Positions 15,515-23,654 of a stretch of 39,504 nt of DNA are shown here, piece after piece. The DNA lies in the NCBI GenBank assembly GCA_900544395.1, contig UQVC01000023.1, positions 1-39,504 on the forward strand. The letters run 5' to 3'. The number at the start of each line of letters is the position of its first letter. Within the stretch, counting starts at the first letter, position 1. The notes under the pieces were generated by a model. It saw only the letters and a program-made list of their open reading frames with translations. It ran no database searches and was not told the origin of the DNA. The stretch comes from an uncultured Ruminococcus sp. Its GTDB lineage: Bacteria > Bacillota > Clostridia > Lachnospirales > Lachnospiraceae. The position numbers and the translations under genes were made by a program.

Positions 15515-15847
15515 TTAACCAGCATAATTAAAAATTTGTTTCATATCATGAAAGAATTCGCTTTGCTCATCCACACTGTATTTTTGAAAACATGGATGGG
15601 TATGCATCCACCACTCTCTTGTGACAGGATCTGCTTCCATTTTTCTCATATCTTCTTCATAGTCGCTTCCTATGTATTCAAAATAAGAAAATACGTAAGA
15701 TTGAAATCGGAATATTGAATAATTCCTAATATTGCATTCCGAAATTTTCTTCAGTACATCTGGCCAAACATCGGCATGGAGCCTTTCGTATTCCTCTATT
15801 TTTTCTTCTTTTAACTTCCCTATTTGACCAAATTTATTTATCCCCAC
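15515..15847 (-). CDS. L-rhamnose mutarotase-like protein (RhaM/DUF718 family)
   Basis: 110 residues of the dimeric alpha-beta barrel family that interconverts sugar anomers. Family marks include EYERLHADVWPDVL (about 18-31), NYSIFRFQ and the Trp pair in TREWWMHTHPCF (about 76-87). No rhamnose genes are nearby, and many relatives sit in other sugar operons, so the substrate is uncertain. The gene begins 3 bases after the permease stop codon and its own stop lies 16 bases before the ASRT-like start, so they form one transcription unit. It would prepare a sugar-like substrate imported by the adjoining permease. Confidence 0.82.
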   Translation of the reverse strand: MGINKFGQIGKLKEEKIEEYERLHADVWPDVLKKISECNIRNYSIFRFQSYVFSYFEYIGSDYEEDMRKMEADPVTREWWMHTHPCFQKYSVDEQSEFFHDMKQIFNYAG

Positions 15848-15850
15848 TTT

Positions 15851-16750
15851 TTACTCCTTTTTAGAAAACGAATCAATCAATACAACGACAACAAGAATAA
15901 TTCCCTTTACAACCCACTGCCAATATGTGTTAATTCCCATCAAAACCATGATATTAGAAATTACTTGAAGGAATAATGCTCCAACAACAATTCCTGCAAT
16001 TCTTCCTTTCCCGCCTGTTAAAGAAGTTCCGCCAAGTACACAAATTGTCATGACATCAAATAAAAGTTCATCTCCTAATGATACATTTCCTGATTGTGTT
16101 CTGGATGTAAGCCCCAATGCACCAATCGCGGATAACACACCACATATTACAAATGCAAGAATCGAAATATATTTAACATTTAATCCAGATAATTTTGCTG
16201 CTTCTTTATTTCCGCCTACTGCAAAGAAGCTTCTTCCGGTTGCTGTATGGGCAGTGAAAAAATATAAAATGACTGCAACAATCAGCATAAGGATTACTGC
16301 AATTGGTATACCTGCAATTTTTCCTAAAGCCAGTTTTCCGAATGTTTCAGATAAACCCGAAATCGGTAATCCGTCTGAGTAAATATAGTTAATGCCTTTT
16401 AACATATTCATTACGACAAGTGTTGCAATAAAAGATGGCATTTTTCCGTATACTACCAGACATCCGTTTACAACGCCAATTAAAGCTGACATTAAAATCA
16501 CCAATATGAATGCTACTCCAAGTGGTAATCCATTTTTTACAGAAAATCCTGCAAAAAAAATGGATACCATACCTATAATTGACGAAATAGACATATCCAT
16601 TTCACCAATCAATATTACAAAAAACTCTCCCATTGCAATAATTGCAACAAATGATGCCTGACGTAACACATTCATGATATTCGTTGTTGTTCTAAAATTT
16701 GCATTAAAACAGCATAGCGCAAATAATACAACAAACAAAAATACGATCAT
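15851..16750 (-). CDS. Sugar ABC transporter permease (RbsC type), 5' end missing
   Basis: 299 residues in the first visible frame, with about eight to nine membrane helices and the RbsC-type hallmarks GEMDMSISSIIGM (about 48-60) and VLGGTSLTGGKGRIAG (about 238-253). Relatives usually have some 15-30 more residues at the N-terminus. Here the frame continues upstream only nine codons (to LSDW) before an in-frame stop at 16778-16780, and there is no ribosome binding site before the ATG. The upstream DNA belongs to a different, oppositely oriented gene. I infer a deletion or inversion removed the original start and the upstream ATPase and binding-protein genes. The remaining operon may therefore lack its promoter. 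Confidence 0.8.
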   Translation of the reverse strand: MIVFLFVVLFALCCFNANFRTTTNIMNVLRQASFVAIIAMGEFFVILIGEMDMSISSIIGMVSIFFAGFSVKNGLPLGVAFILVILMSALIGVVNGCLVVYGKMPSFIATLVVMNMLKGINYIYSDGLPISGLSETFGKLALGKIAGIPIAVILMLIVAVILYFFTAHTATGRSFFAVGGNKEAAKLSGLNVKYISILAFVICGVLSAIGALGLTSRTQSGNVSLGDELLFDVMTICVLGGTSLTGGKGRIAGIVVGALFLQVISNIMVLMGINTYWQWVVKGIILVVVVLIDSFSKKE

Positions 16751-16763
16751 CCAATCACTTAAT

Positions 16764-17651
16764 GCTCCACAAATTTTTTATTACCGAAAAGATTTATTTG
16801 AAAACACGGCATTAAAAAATGATTATGAAAGAGAAAATAATATTTCACTTCGTCCACCCAGTACTTTGAAAGAATTTAATACAATTGCCGATTTCTTTAC
16901 AAACAAGACCACTGCAATTTCATATGGAATTTCCATACCTACTGCCTATAGCGAATGCCTAACTCCTGAAATATATATGCGTCTCAGATCATATGGCGGC
17001 AGTCTTTTCAATCGACATGGAAATGTCTGTTTAGACTCCGATCATTCCTTAAAAGCATATATTAATTTTGTTAAATCTATAAAAAATGCAAAACCCGATT
17101 ACAGAACAGCTACAGATATCAGTGTTGTCGATGATTTTCTAAAGGGGGAAACCGCAATGCTTATTTCATATCCATCATTTTTATCTGATGTTACTGACCT
17201 GAGAAAAAATAGTATTGTGGGCTCAATAGGCTATCACTTAATTCCTGGTCATTCTCCTTTGCTTGGTGGTTGGGGACTTGGTATCAATAGTCACTCTGAT
17301 AAAAAACAAGAAGCTTTTGAATTTCTCAAATGGACTTGCGATGAGCAAATTACAAACTATTCCTCTTTATTAGGTGGGCTTTCTGCGCTAAATAGCACCT
17401 ACACCAATGATGAATTAACAGAGTTGTATCCTTGGCTTCCTTTATATCATTCTATTTATAAATATACCAAGCCTACAATTCCTCCCAAACTATCTAATAA
17501 CAAGGTCATCCCTCAATACGAAATTGATGCTGTTGTCTGCGACTGGATATATAAATTGTTAGATTCTGAAATTGATGTTCAACAAGCTATTACCAATACA
17601 CATTTAGAATTAGAATCTCTTCGAAATACATATCTTAATGATGAAAGATAA
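16764..17651 (+). pseudogene. C-terminal part of an extracellular solute-binding protein (family 1)
   Basis: About 295 residues match the second half of a sugar ABC solute-binding protein: IFYYRKDLFENTAL, then PSTLKEFNTIADFFT, GETAMLISYP, LIPGHSPLLGGWGLGINSHSDKKQEAFEFLKW, and the usual C-terminal helix. The signal peptide and roughly the first 150 residues are missing. The open frame continues leftward, but those codons are antisense to the permease gene and not part of the protein. The 3' end is intact and followed by its own terminator. With no start, it is presumed non-functional. Confidence 0.8.
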
Positions 17652-17656
17652 AAGAA

Positions 17657-17705
17657 ACTCAAAAATGGAGCACCTCATTTTAAATGACATGCCCCATTTT
17701 TGAGT
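17657..17705 (+). terminator. Terminator of the solute-binding protein fragment
   Basis: ACTCAAAAATGG (17657-17668) pairs perfectly with CCATTTTTGAGT (17694-17705). It lies six bases after the stop codon and shows that the 3' end of that gene is in its native setting. Confidence 0.7.
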
Positions 17706-17797
17706 AATAGTTCTTTTCATCCCACTTGACATTCCCCGAAAAACTCCTCAAAATAGAAATAACAAAATTTATGACAATGATAAGGAGTACTATTTTC

Positions 17798-18589
17798 ATG
17801 GATTTTTATACCGCCAAAGCCCAATTCAACAATTATTTAAAAGACTATGACTGCCACAATGACAAAATTCGTCTCAAAATCGTACATACCTACGGTGTTG
17901 TCAAAGAAAGTGCCGATATTGCCGCCCGTATGAAATTGTCTGAGGAAGATACGTTCCTTGCAAAACTGATTGCACTGCTGCATGATATCGGACGTTTTGA
18001 ACAGTTGAAACAATTTGACAGCTTTCTCCCTGACACAATGGATCACGCAGCTTACGGAGTCAAAATTCTGTTCGACAATGCGCCTGATCAAAATCTGATC
18101 CGTAACTTTATTCCGGAATCAGATTTTGATGAGATCATTCGGATCTCTATTGCAAAACACAGTGATTTTAAACTGGAGGGAATTTCAGATTCCCGTACTC
18201 TGCTTCATGCAAAAATCATTCGAGATGCAGACAAGCTGGATAACTGCCGAGTAAAGCTGAAAGATAAACTGGAAACTTTTATGGATACTTCTGCCGAGGA
18301 GACAGGTGCCTCCGCGGTTTCTCCAAAGGTAAAAGATTCTATTTTACGTCATGAATGCATCCTTTCCTCTGATCGGGTGACTCCAATGGATTACTGGATT
18401 TCCTATCTTGCTTATTTTTATGACATCAATTTCCGGGAAAGTCTGGATATCATTGAAGAACAGAATTATATTTCAAAGATCATTTCGCGGATTCCGTATA
18501 CCCATCCGGAGACAAAAGAATTGATGAAACGAGTGGAAGAAGAATTGCTGGAATATGTACGGACAGGACTCATTTCTTCCCATCCATGA
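17798..18589 (+). CDS. HD-domain phosphohydrolase
   Basis: 263 residues with an HD metal-dependent phosphohydrolase domain: an early His in VHTYGVVKES (about 31-40), the HD pair in ALLHDIGRFEQ (about 67-77), a His in AKHSDF near 125, and the late Asp in IIRDADKLDN (about 146-155). Such enzymes act on nucleotides or other phosphate esters; substrate not predictable. The ATG at 17798 is preferred because AAGGAG precedes it at about 10 bases; the upstream frame starts have none. It stands alone on the plus strand and converges on the KilA-N gene. Confidence 0.82.
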   Translation: MDFYTAKAQFNNYLKDYDCHNDKIRLKIVHTYGVVKESADIAARMKLSEEDTFLAKLIALLHDIGRFEQLKQFDSFLPDTMDHAAYGVKILFDNAPDQNLIRNFIPESDFDEIIRISIAKHSDFKLEGISDSRTLLHAKIIRDADKLDNCRVKLKDKLETFMDTSAEETGASAVSPKVKDSILRHECILSSDRVTPMDYWISYLAYFYDINFRESLDIIEEQNYISKIISRIPYTHPETKELMKRVEEELLEYVRTGLISSHP

Positions 18590-18618
18590 TGATATAATAT
18601 TATTTTATCTGAATAATG

Positions 18619-19461
18619 CTATTTTTCTTTTTGTGGTATATTTTTCCTTAGTTTTTCTGTGATATTACTTTTTTCTAAGGATTTAAGCTGATAATATGCA
18701 ATATTTCTCAATTTTTTTAATCTTTCCGATGCTGAAAGACCTTGCCTAATAAGTTCAGCATTCATACTTTCTAAATTGACCAATACAATCAATTGTTCTA
18801 CATTTGCGTAATCACGTATATTTTTTGTTGTATTTCCAGTCTCTTCGCGCCAACATTTCGCTGTCTTTCCAAATAATGCAATATTTAATATATCTGCTTC
18901 TGAAGCATATGTATAACTTTGTTCTTTTTTGGTCAACTCAGGAGTTATCAAAAATTCTTTAATCGCATCTGTATGGATATGATAATTAATTCTTGACAAT
19001 TCTCTTTTCGTATTCCATCCAGTTTCCAAGTGTTCCGCTTCTATTTGTTTTAAACGCTGATAATCCTTTATTACATACAGTTTGAACTCCGGTGAAATCC
19101 ATGATGCAAATTCAAATGCTATATCTGTATGTGCATATGTTCCCCCTCCGCGGCCAGATTTTGATATCATCCCTATTGCATTTGTTTTTTCAATCCATCT
19201 CTGGGGTGTTAACGTAAATGAATTCGAACCTGATTCATTTTTAAAGGTGTCGAATTCGACCCCTTTAAATTGCGTATTATATAGTTTTTCCCATAATCCA
19301 AGAAACTCAATTGTTGAACGTAGTCTCAACCAATTTTTTACAACATCTTTTGGCTCATAAGGATTCTTACGACGTGCCAAATCCGTAAGAGAAAGATAAT
19401 CATTTTCAAATAGTTGATCATGTATGATTGATATTTCTGTTCCATTCGCATTTAATTTCAT
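18619..19461 (-). CDS. KilA-N domain protein
   Basis: 280 residues with an N-terminal KilA-N DNA-binding domain (about 1-135): DYLSLTDLARRKN, VKNWLRLRSTIEFLGLWE and the conserved GRGGGTYAHTDIAFEFASWISPEFKLYVIKDYQRLK. The C-terminal half is helical and charged, with no recognised enzyme motif. KilA-N proteins come from phages and related elements, where they act as DNA-binding regulators or replication factors. It lies 19 bases downstream of the recombinase-like gene on the same strand, with AGGAGG 11 bases before the ATG. Codon usage is clearly more AT-rich than the neighbours, pointing to acquisition. Confidence 0.85.
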   Translation of the reverse strand: MKLNANGTEISIIHDQLFENDYLSLTDLARRKNPYEPKDVVKNWLRLRSTIEFLGLWEKLYNTQFKGVEFDTFKNESGSNSFTLTPQRWIEKTNAIGMISKSGRGGGTYAHTDIAFEFASWISPEFKLYVIKDYQRLKQIEAEHLETGWNTKRELSRINYHIHTDAIKEFLITPELTKKEQSYTYASEADILNIALFGKTAKCWREETGNTTKNIRDYANVEQLIVLVNLESMNAELIRQGLSASERLKKLRNIAYYQLKSLEKSNITEKLRKNIPQKEK

Positions 19462-19480
19462 TTACATTTTCTCCTCCTAT

Positions 19481-20461
19481 CTAAAATTCATAGTATAACT
19501 CTGTCATAACAATTTTATTGTTTATGATTTTTTTTAGTTCATCATCTTGATGGATTAAGCATCCCTGAATTAATTTTTCACTTGCTCCTGTTAGCTTTTT
19601 TATTATCGAATCACTCAAACCAGCTTTAAGCAACTGACTTATTCCATATTTTATAATGCTTGTCACACTCGTAGTTCCCAATAATGTATTTAAATAATCC
19701 GGAATTCTTGAATATGAAGTGGTGTCCGCCCACGCTTGTCCTGATCTATCTGTAAAAATCAAATCATTTTCATTTTTAATGTTATTGTCTTCTATATAAC
19801 ATTTTATTTTCTGTATCTGAACCCATAGCTTTGAAGGTAATCGGAGTTCAAAATCATTTATAACAATATATCCATACAATTCATCATAATCACTCCACTT
19901 CATTTTTCTCAGTTCACGGTATGTTACACCATAAAGTAACATCATTTTCATTCCTATAGCAGCCATTGCTTTCTTAAACTTTGTTGAATCCGCCCACTCT
20001 TCTTCTTTAAATTGTTTATCTGTCCATTTCAAAATTATTTCAACATCACTCTGTTTCAACGCTTCCTGTTCCACAATTCCTGCAAGCATATCACAAGCAT
20101 CTATATAGGATGTCATACGCTTCATATAAGTATTTTCTCTTAGGCTGTTATATGCAATAGAATCATATAATCCCTGATTCTCAATATCCGTAGTCCTTCT
20201 AATATAATTAAAGAATTGCCCGATAACCGTTGCATACCTTTTAGCCGTAGTTTTGCTTTTATATTTTTTCAATATTTCAACATTGTAAACCAAACTTTTC
20301 AAAATAAATTCTACATCTAATCCTTGGAGCAAAAAACGAAGCGCCTCATCTGATAGTGAATTCTTCCATTGTAATTTTAAATATTCATTGAAATTAATTA
20401 CATCATGTTTATAATCCGGATATTCTTTTAAAAAGTTATCAGTAACAGAAAGATAGTTCAT
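19481..20461 (-). CDS. Tyrosine-recombinase-like protein lacking catalytic residues
   Basis: 326 residues that read like a phage integrase fold: a SAM-like core-binding stretch (YKSKTTAKRYATVIGQFFNYI, about 66-86) and a catalytic-domain-like C-terminal half (GMKMMLLYGVTYRELRKMKWSDYDELYGYIVIND near 171-204, and SQLLKAGLSDSIIKKLTGASEKLI near 284-307). By-eye alignment to XerD/lambda-type enzymes puts Thr where the first catalytic Arg should be. The H-x-x-R box is absent and no Tyr follows the GASE (normally GHSS) segment. It is therefore probably a DNA-binding, non-cutting relative. It is the first gene of a pair with the KilA-N protein. AGGAG lies 11 bases before the ATG. Confidence 0.7.
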   Translation of the reverse strand: MNYLSVTDNFLKEYPDYKHDVINFNEYLKLQWKNSLSDEALRFLLQGLDVEFILKSLVYNVEILKKYKSKTTAKRYATVIGQFFNYIRRTTDIENQGLYDSIAYNSLRENTYMKRMTSYIDACDMLAGIVEQEALKQSDVEIILKWTDKQFKEEEWADSTKFKKAMAAIGMKMMLLYGVTYRELRKMKWSDYDELYGYIVINDFELRLPSKLWVQIQKIKCYIEDNNIKNENDLIFTDRSGQAWADTTSYSRIPDYLNTLLGTTSVTSIIKYGISQLLKAGLSDSIIKKLTGASEKLIQGCLIHQDDELKKIINNKIVMTELYYEF

Positions 20462-20584
20462 AATTTTTTATTCTCCTCAGCTTTTCTAACAGTATACGAT
20501 ATTACTTTAAATAAAACAATATTTTTATAATTTATAATATATAAATTTTATTGATTTTACTGATGTAATAGAATAAACATTTTT
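20462..20584. other. AT-rich intergenic stretch upstream of the recombinase-like gene
   Basis: This 123-base gap is very AT-rich (TAATATATAAATTTTATTG-like sequence). It must carry the promoter of the integrase-like/KilA-N pair, but I see no convincing -35/-10 pair and no att repeat. Confidence 0.4.
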
Positions 20585-21202
20585 TCATTTACTCTGCTTC
20601 CCATCCATGATCTTACAATACACCATCCCCGCCAGCGTGCTTACGGTAGTCGCCACAATTCCCGCCCCTACGATTGCCGCCGGATTCACACTTCCATACT
20701 GACTCCGGTAGGCAATGACATTGATCGGGATCAACTGCAGGGAAGAAATATTCATGATCAGAAACGTACACATTTCATTGGACGCAACACCTGGCTTTCT
20801 TGCCTTCCCAGGTGATTTTTTCAGCCTTCGCTCCTGTTCTAATTCTTCCAGTGCCTGCATTCCCTGCAGACCGGCAGGCGTTGCCGCCCAGCCAAGCCCC
20901 AGAAAATTTGCAATAAAATTTGTTGTAATATATTGATTTGCCCGATGTCCTTCCGGAATATTCGGAAATAAAAAACGAATCAGAGGCCGCATTTTTTTCG
21001 ATGCCATTTCAATAATCCCTGCTCTGGATGCAATTTCCATGATGCCCATCCAGAATGCCATCACTCCCACCATGGTAATACATAATGTCACCGCTTCTTT
21101 GGCAGAATCCAATGCTGCATTTGTAATATCCGGCATTTTTCCGGTAAATGCCCCATATACAATTCCAATAATGATCATACCAGCCCATAAATAATTCAAC
21201 AT
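20585..21202 (-). CDS. spmA: Spore maturation protein A
   Basis: 205-residue membrane protein of the nucleoside-recognition (Gate) family. Family signatures include the N-terminal MLNYLWAGMIIIGIVYGAFTG helix, MVGVMAFWMGIMEIASRAG, and ITTNFIANFLGLGWAATPAGLQGM, then NEMCTFLIMNISSLQLIPINVIAYR. SpmA acts with SpmB in spore core dehydration and heat resistance in Bacillus. It starts 3 bases after the stop codon of the DUF885 lipoprotein gene, so the two are translationally coupled. The partner spmB is not adjacent but lies beyond that gene on the opposite strand. Confidence 0.9.
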   Translation of the reverse strand: MLNYLWAGMIIIGIVYGAFTGKMPDITNAALDSAKEAVTLCITMVGVMAFWMGIMEIASRAGIIEMASKKMRPLIRFLFPNIPEGHRANQYITTNFIANFLGLGWAATPAGLQGMQALEELEQERRLKKSPGKARKPGVASNEMCTFLIMNISSLQLIPINVIAYRSQYGSVNPAAIVGAGIVATTVSTLAGMVYCKIMDGKQSK

Positions 21203-21205
21203 TCC

Positions 21206-22960
21206 TTAATTGACTCCCTGCCACATATATTTTTCTACGATTTCAAACGGTGCCGGACCTACATCCAAAACAGCCTTATGAAATTTCTTCTGCGAAAAAT
21301 CATCCCCTTTTTTTTCTATCCACTTTTTCTTTAATCCCAAAAATTCTACGTATCCAATATAATATTTCAAATAATTCCCCGGTGAACCAATGATCAGGTC
21401 ATAAATCTGATTGACCACTTCTGCACTTCCCACACCATACTGTGTAAAAAACTTTACGGTATCCATCCGATTCCATCCGTCATAATGGATGCCCATATCT
21501 GCCAGTGCGTACAATGCCAACAGCATGGAACTATTCTTCTGGAGAAGAATCGCCTGTTCTCTGGTCAGCGAATCCGCCAGATAGTAAGAGCCCATTTCTG
21601 CATAGGTTGCCCATCCCTCTACATACCCTCCGAAATTAAACATACTGCGCAGTGGATCTGGATTTGTCGATGCGTAATAGACTGTCTGATACAAATGTCC
21701 CGGATATCCTTCATGAGCCAGCGTCGTATACAATGTCAGCTTATTTCCCATATGTGCTTTGTTCACATAAATCACATTCTCCTTTGTATCATCCAAAGCC
21801 GGTATCATATAGAACGCAGGACTTAAATGCTTCTCCATTGCCTCTGGAACATATTTTACTTCCACACTGGTTTCCGGAAGTTTTGGAAACGTCTTTGCAA
21901 TATCCATTCCCAGACTATTTAAAATTTCTTGTGGATCTGAAGAATCCATCACAGCGGTTTCTTTTGCCTGTTTCGCTGTCATGCCTGCTGCCTGCTGCAT
22001 GGCATCCAGATCGTCCTTCATCTGCTTTTTCGTCAGCTTTTGCAATTCCGGCACGGTTCTTGGTGAGCCTGTCAAAGCCTGAACTGTCAGCTCATAATAT
22101 TCTTTTCCATTTGGCAGATAACAAAGTCCGGCCTCATTTTTCCCCAGTTCTTTTAATTCCACAACTGCCTGAATCAACTGCGTATACGCCGGCAATACAT
22201 ATGTCTTCAGCATATAGGCATTCTTCTGGATATAATCGCTCTTTTCCTGCTCCGACAAATCAGCAAGCTGCTGGATTCGATCCACAAACGTCGAGATCAG
22301 ATAATTGGAATTTCCCATATCCAGAAATGCCTGACACTGTTCGATCACCGTATCTGCCGTATAACCGGCCATAAAAAGTCCTCTCTCCGCCTTTTCCCGT
22401 TCAAATGCAATCAGAGACTTGAAATATTCCGGTGTTGTTTTCATCAATTCCAGATAAGCGTCCACATCCTCTTTACTGTGAAACTGATATTCTGACAATA
22501 AAACCGGAATCTGCGTCTGCACTCCGCTGACAATTCCCAGAGGTTCCTCATAAAGCAGATACTCATTTTCCTTTTTTGACAGTTCCAGATAATAATTTAA
22601 GACATCATAGGTAAGCCTGTTGTTCTTTGATAATTTCCGATAAGAGAACCGCTCCAGTGCTGCCTGCGTATTTTCCGTGGAAATCTTTCTCGCCCCCTGA
22701 TCTGTGCTGAAATATCCAAACGTAACAGGCGGATCCTGGATTCCATATTCCCCCGGTTCTCTCAGTGTATAGTGAAGACTGACTGTATTAGAGGCCACCT
22801 CCTGACAAAACAAGGCTTCTGTAAATTTCCTGAATTTTTTATTTTGGATTTCAGAAGACTGACCGCGACACCCTGACAATATCACGGACACAAGTAATGT
22901 GAATATAAGAAATGCTGAGATAATCTGCCTGCTTCTTCTCTTTTTCAAACACTTCGACAT
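21206..22960 (-). CDS. DUF885-family putative metalloprotease lipoprotein
   Basis: 584 residues. A positively charged N-terminus, hydrophobic helix and lipobox (VILSGC, lipidated C31) mark an exported lipoprotein. The zinc-binding motif HEGYPGH spans 416-422, and E448 in VEGWATYAE is a probable third ligand, as in M32-like/DUF885 peptidases. The family is large in gut Firmicutes, and peptide or amino-acid conjugate substrates are suspected. It is transcribed together with spmA and divergently from spmB, which suggests a sporulation- or envelope-related schedule, although nothing in the sequence proves it. Confidence 0.85.
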   Translation of the reverse strand: MSKCLKKRRSRQIISAFLIFTLLVSVILSGCRGQSSEIQNKKFRKFTEALFCQEVASNTVSLHYTLREPGEYGIQDPPVTFGYFSTDQGARKISTENTQAALERFSYRKLSKNNRLTYDVLNYYLELSKKENEYLLYEEPLGIVSGVQTQIPVLLSEYQFHSKEDVDAYLELMKTTPEYFKSLIAFEREKAERGLFMAGYTADTVIEQCQAFLDMGNSNYLISTFVDRIQQLADLSEQEKSDYIQKNAYMLKTYVLPAYTQLIQAVVELKELGKNEAGLCYLPNGKEYYELTVQALTGSPRTVPELQKLTKKQMKDDLDAMQQAAGMTAKQAKETAVMDSSDPQEILNSLGMDIAKTFPKLPETSVEVKYVPEAMEKHLSPAFYMIPALDDTKENVIYVNKAHMGNKLTLYTTLAHEGYPGHLYQTVYYASTNPDPLRSMFNFGGYVEGWATYAEMGSYYLADSLTREQAILLQKNSSMLLALYALADMGIHYDGWNRMDTVKFFTQYGVGSAEVVNQIYDLIIGSPGNYLKYYIGYVEFLGLKKKWIEKKGDDFSQKKFHKAVLDVGPAPFEIVEKYMWQGVN

Positions 22961-23067
22961 TGCAAACTCCGGAATTGGATTTTGTTTTATGTTATGAATC
23001 CTTGAGGGATGTTATTCTGTCAAACTGCATATAGATTAAAAAATCGAATTTTACGTTGGAGCAGTCC

Positions 23068-23598
23068 ATGAACCTGTTTCTTTATCTTACAAACTTTATC
23101 GTCCCCTTTCTGATCCTTGCGATCATCGTCTACGGACTTCTGATGAAAACAAATGTCTACGAACATTTCATCAAAGGCGCCCGCAGCGGATTTCTGACCG
23201 TGATCAAAATCATGCCTACTCTGATCGGACTCATGGTCGCAGTAGGGATTCTTCGAGCTTCCGGATTTCTGGAGATGATTTCCTCCTGTATCGGTCAGTT
23301 TACTTCCGCTCTTGGATTTCCAGGCGAACTGGTTCCTCTTACTGTCGTGAAAATGTTTTCTTCCTCTGCAGCAACCGGACTTTTACTGGATCTTTACAAA
23401 AAATTTGGTACAGATTCTCTGATCGGACTCATTGCCTCGATTTCCATGGCCTGTACAGAAACTATTTTTTATACCATGAGTGTCTATTTCATGACCGCGA
23501 AGATCAAAAACTCCCGCTATACACTTCCAGGCGCACTGATCGCCACATTTGCAGGGCTTGCGGCCAGTGTTGTTCTGGCGCAATTCATGCTGCAATAG
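23068..23598 (+). CDS. spmB: Spore maturation protein B
   Basis: 176-residue membrane protein of the same Gate family as SpmA, with IVPFLILAIIVYGLLMKTNVYEHFIKGAR near the start, the PTLIGLMVAVGILRASG helix, and SMACTETIFYTMSVYFM, which are typical for SpmB. The ATG at 23068 has GGAG six to seven bases upstream; a TTG four codons earlier lies before that site and is unlikely. It reads away from the DUF885-spmA operon, an unusual split of the spmA/spmB pair. About 56 bases separate it from the ABC ATPase gene. Confidence 0.9.
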   Translation: MNLFLYLTNFIVPFLILAIIVYGLLMKTNVYEHFIKGARSGFLTVIKIMPTLIGLMVAVGILRASGFLEMISSCIGQFTSALGFPGELVPLTVVKMFSSSAATGLLLDLYKKFGTDSLIGLIASISMACTETIFYTMSVYFMTAKIKNSRYTLPGALIATFAGLAASVVLAQFMLQ

Positions 23599-23654
23599 AT
23601 TGTTTTGCCTGTACGAATATGTTACACTGATACTAGACATAAGGAGGTGTTCTG

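Noticed and set aside
16674..16763. N-terminal extension of the solute-binding protein frame
   Set aside because: These codons are antisense to the permease gene and encode no signal peptide; they are a chance continuation across the junction.
18590..20584. Integrated phage or element boundaries around the KilA-N/recombinase-like pair
   Set aside because: The recombinase-like protein lacks catalytic residues, no flanking direct repeats are apparent and no tRNA or other integration target adjoins the pair.
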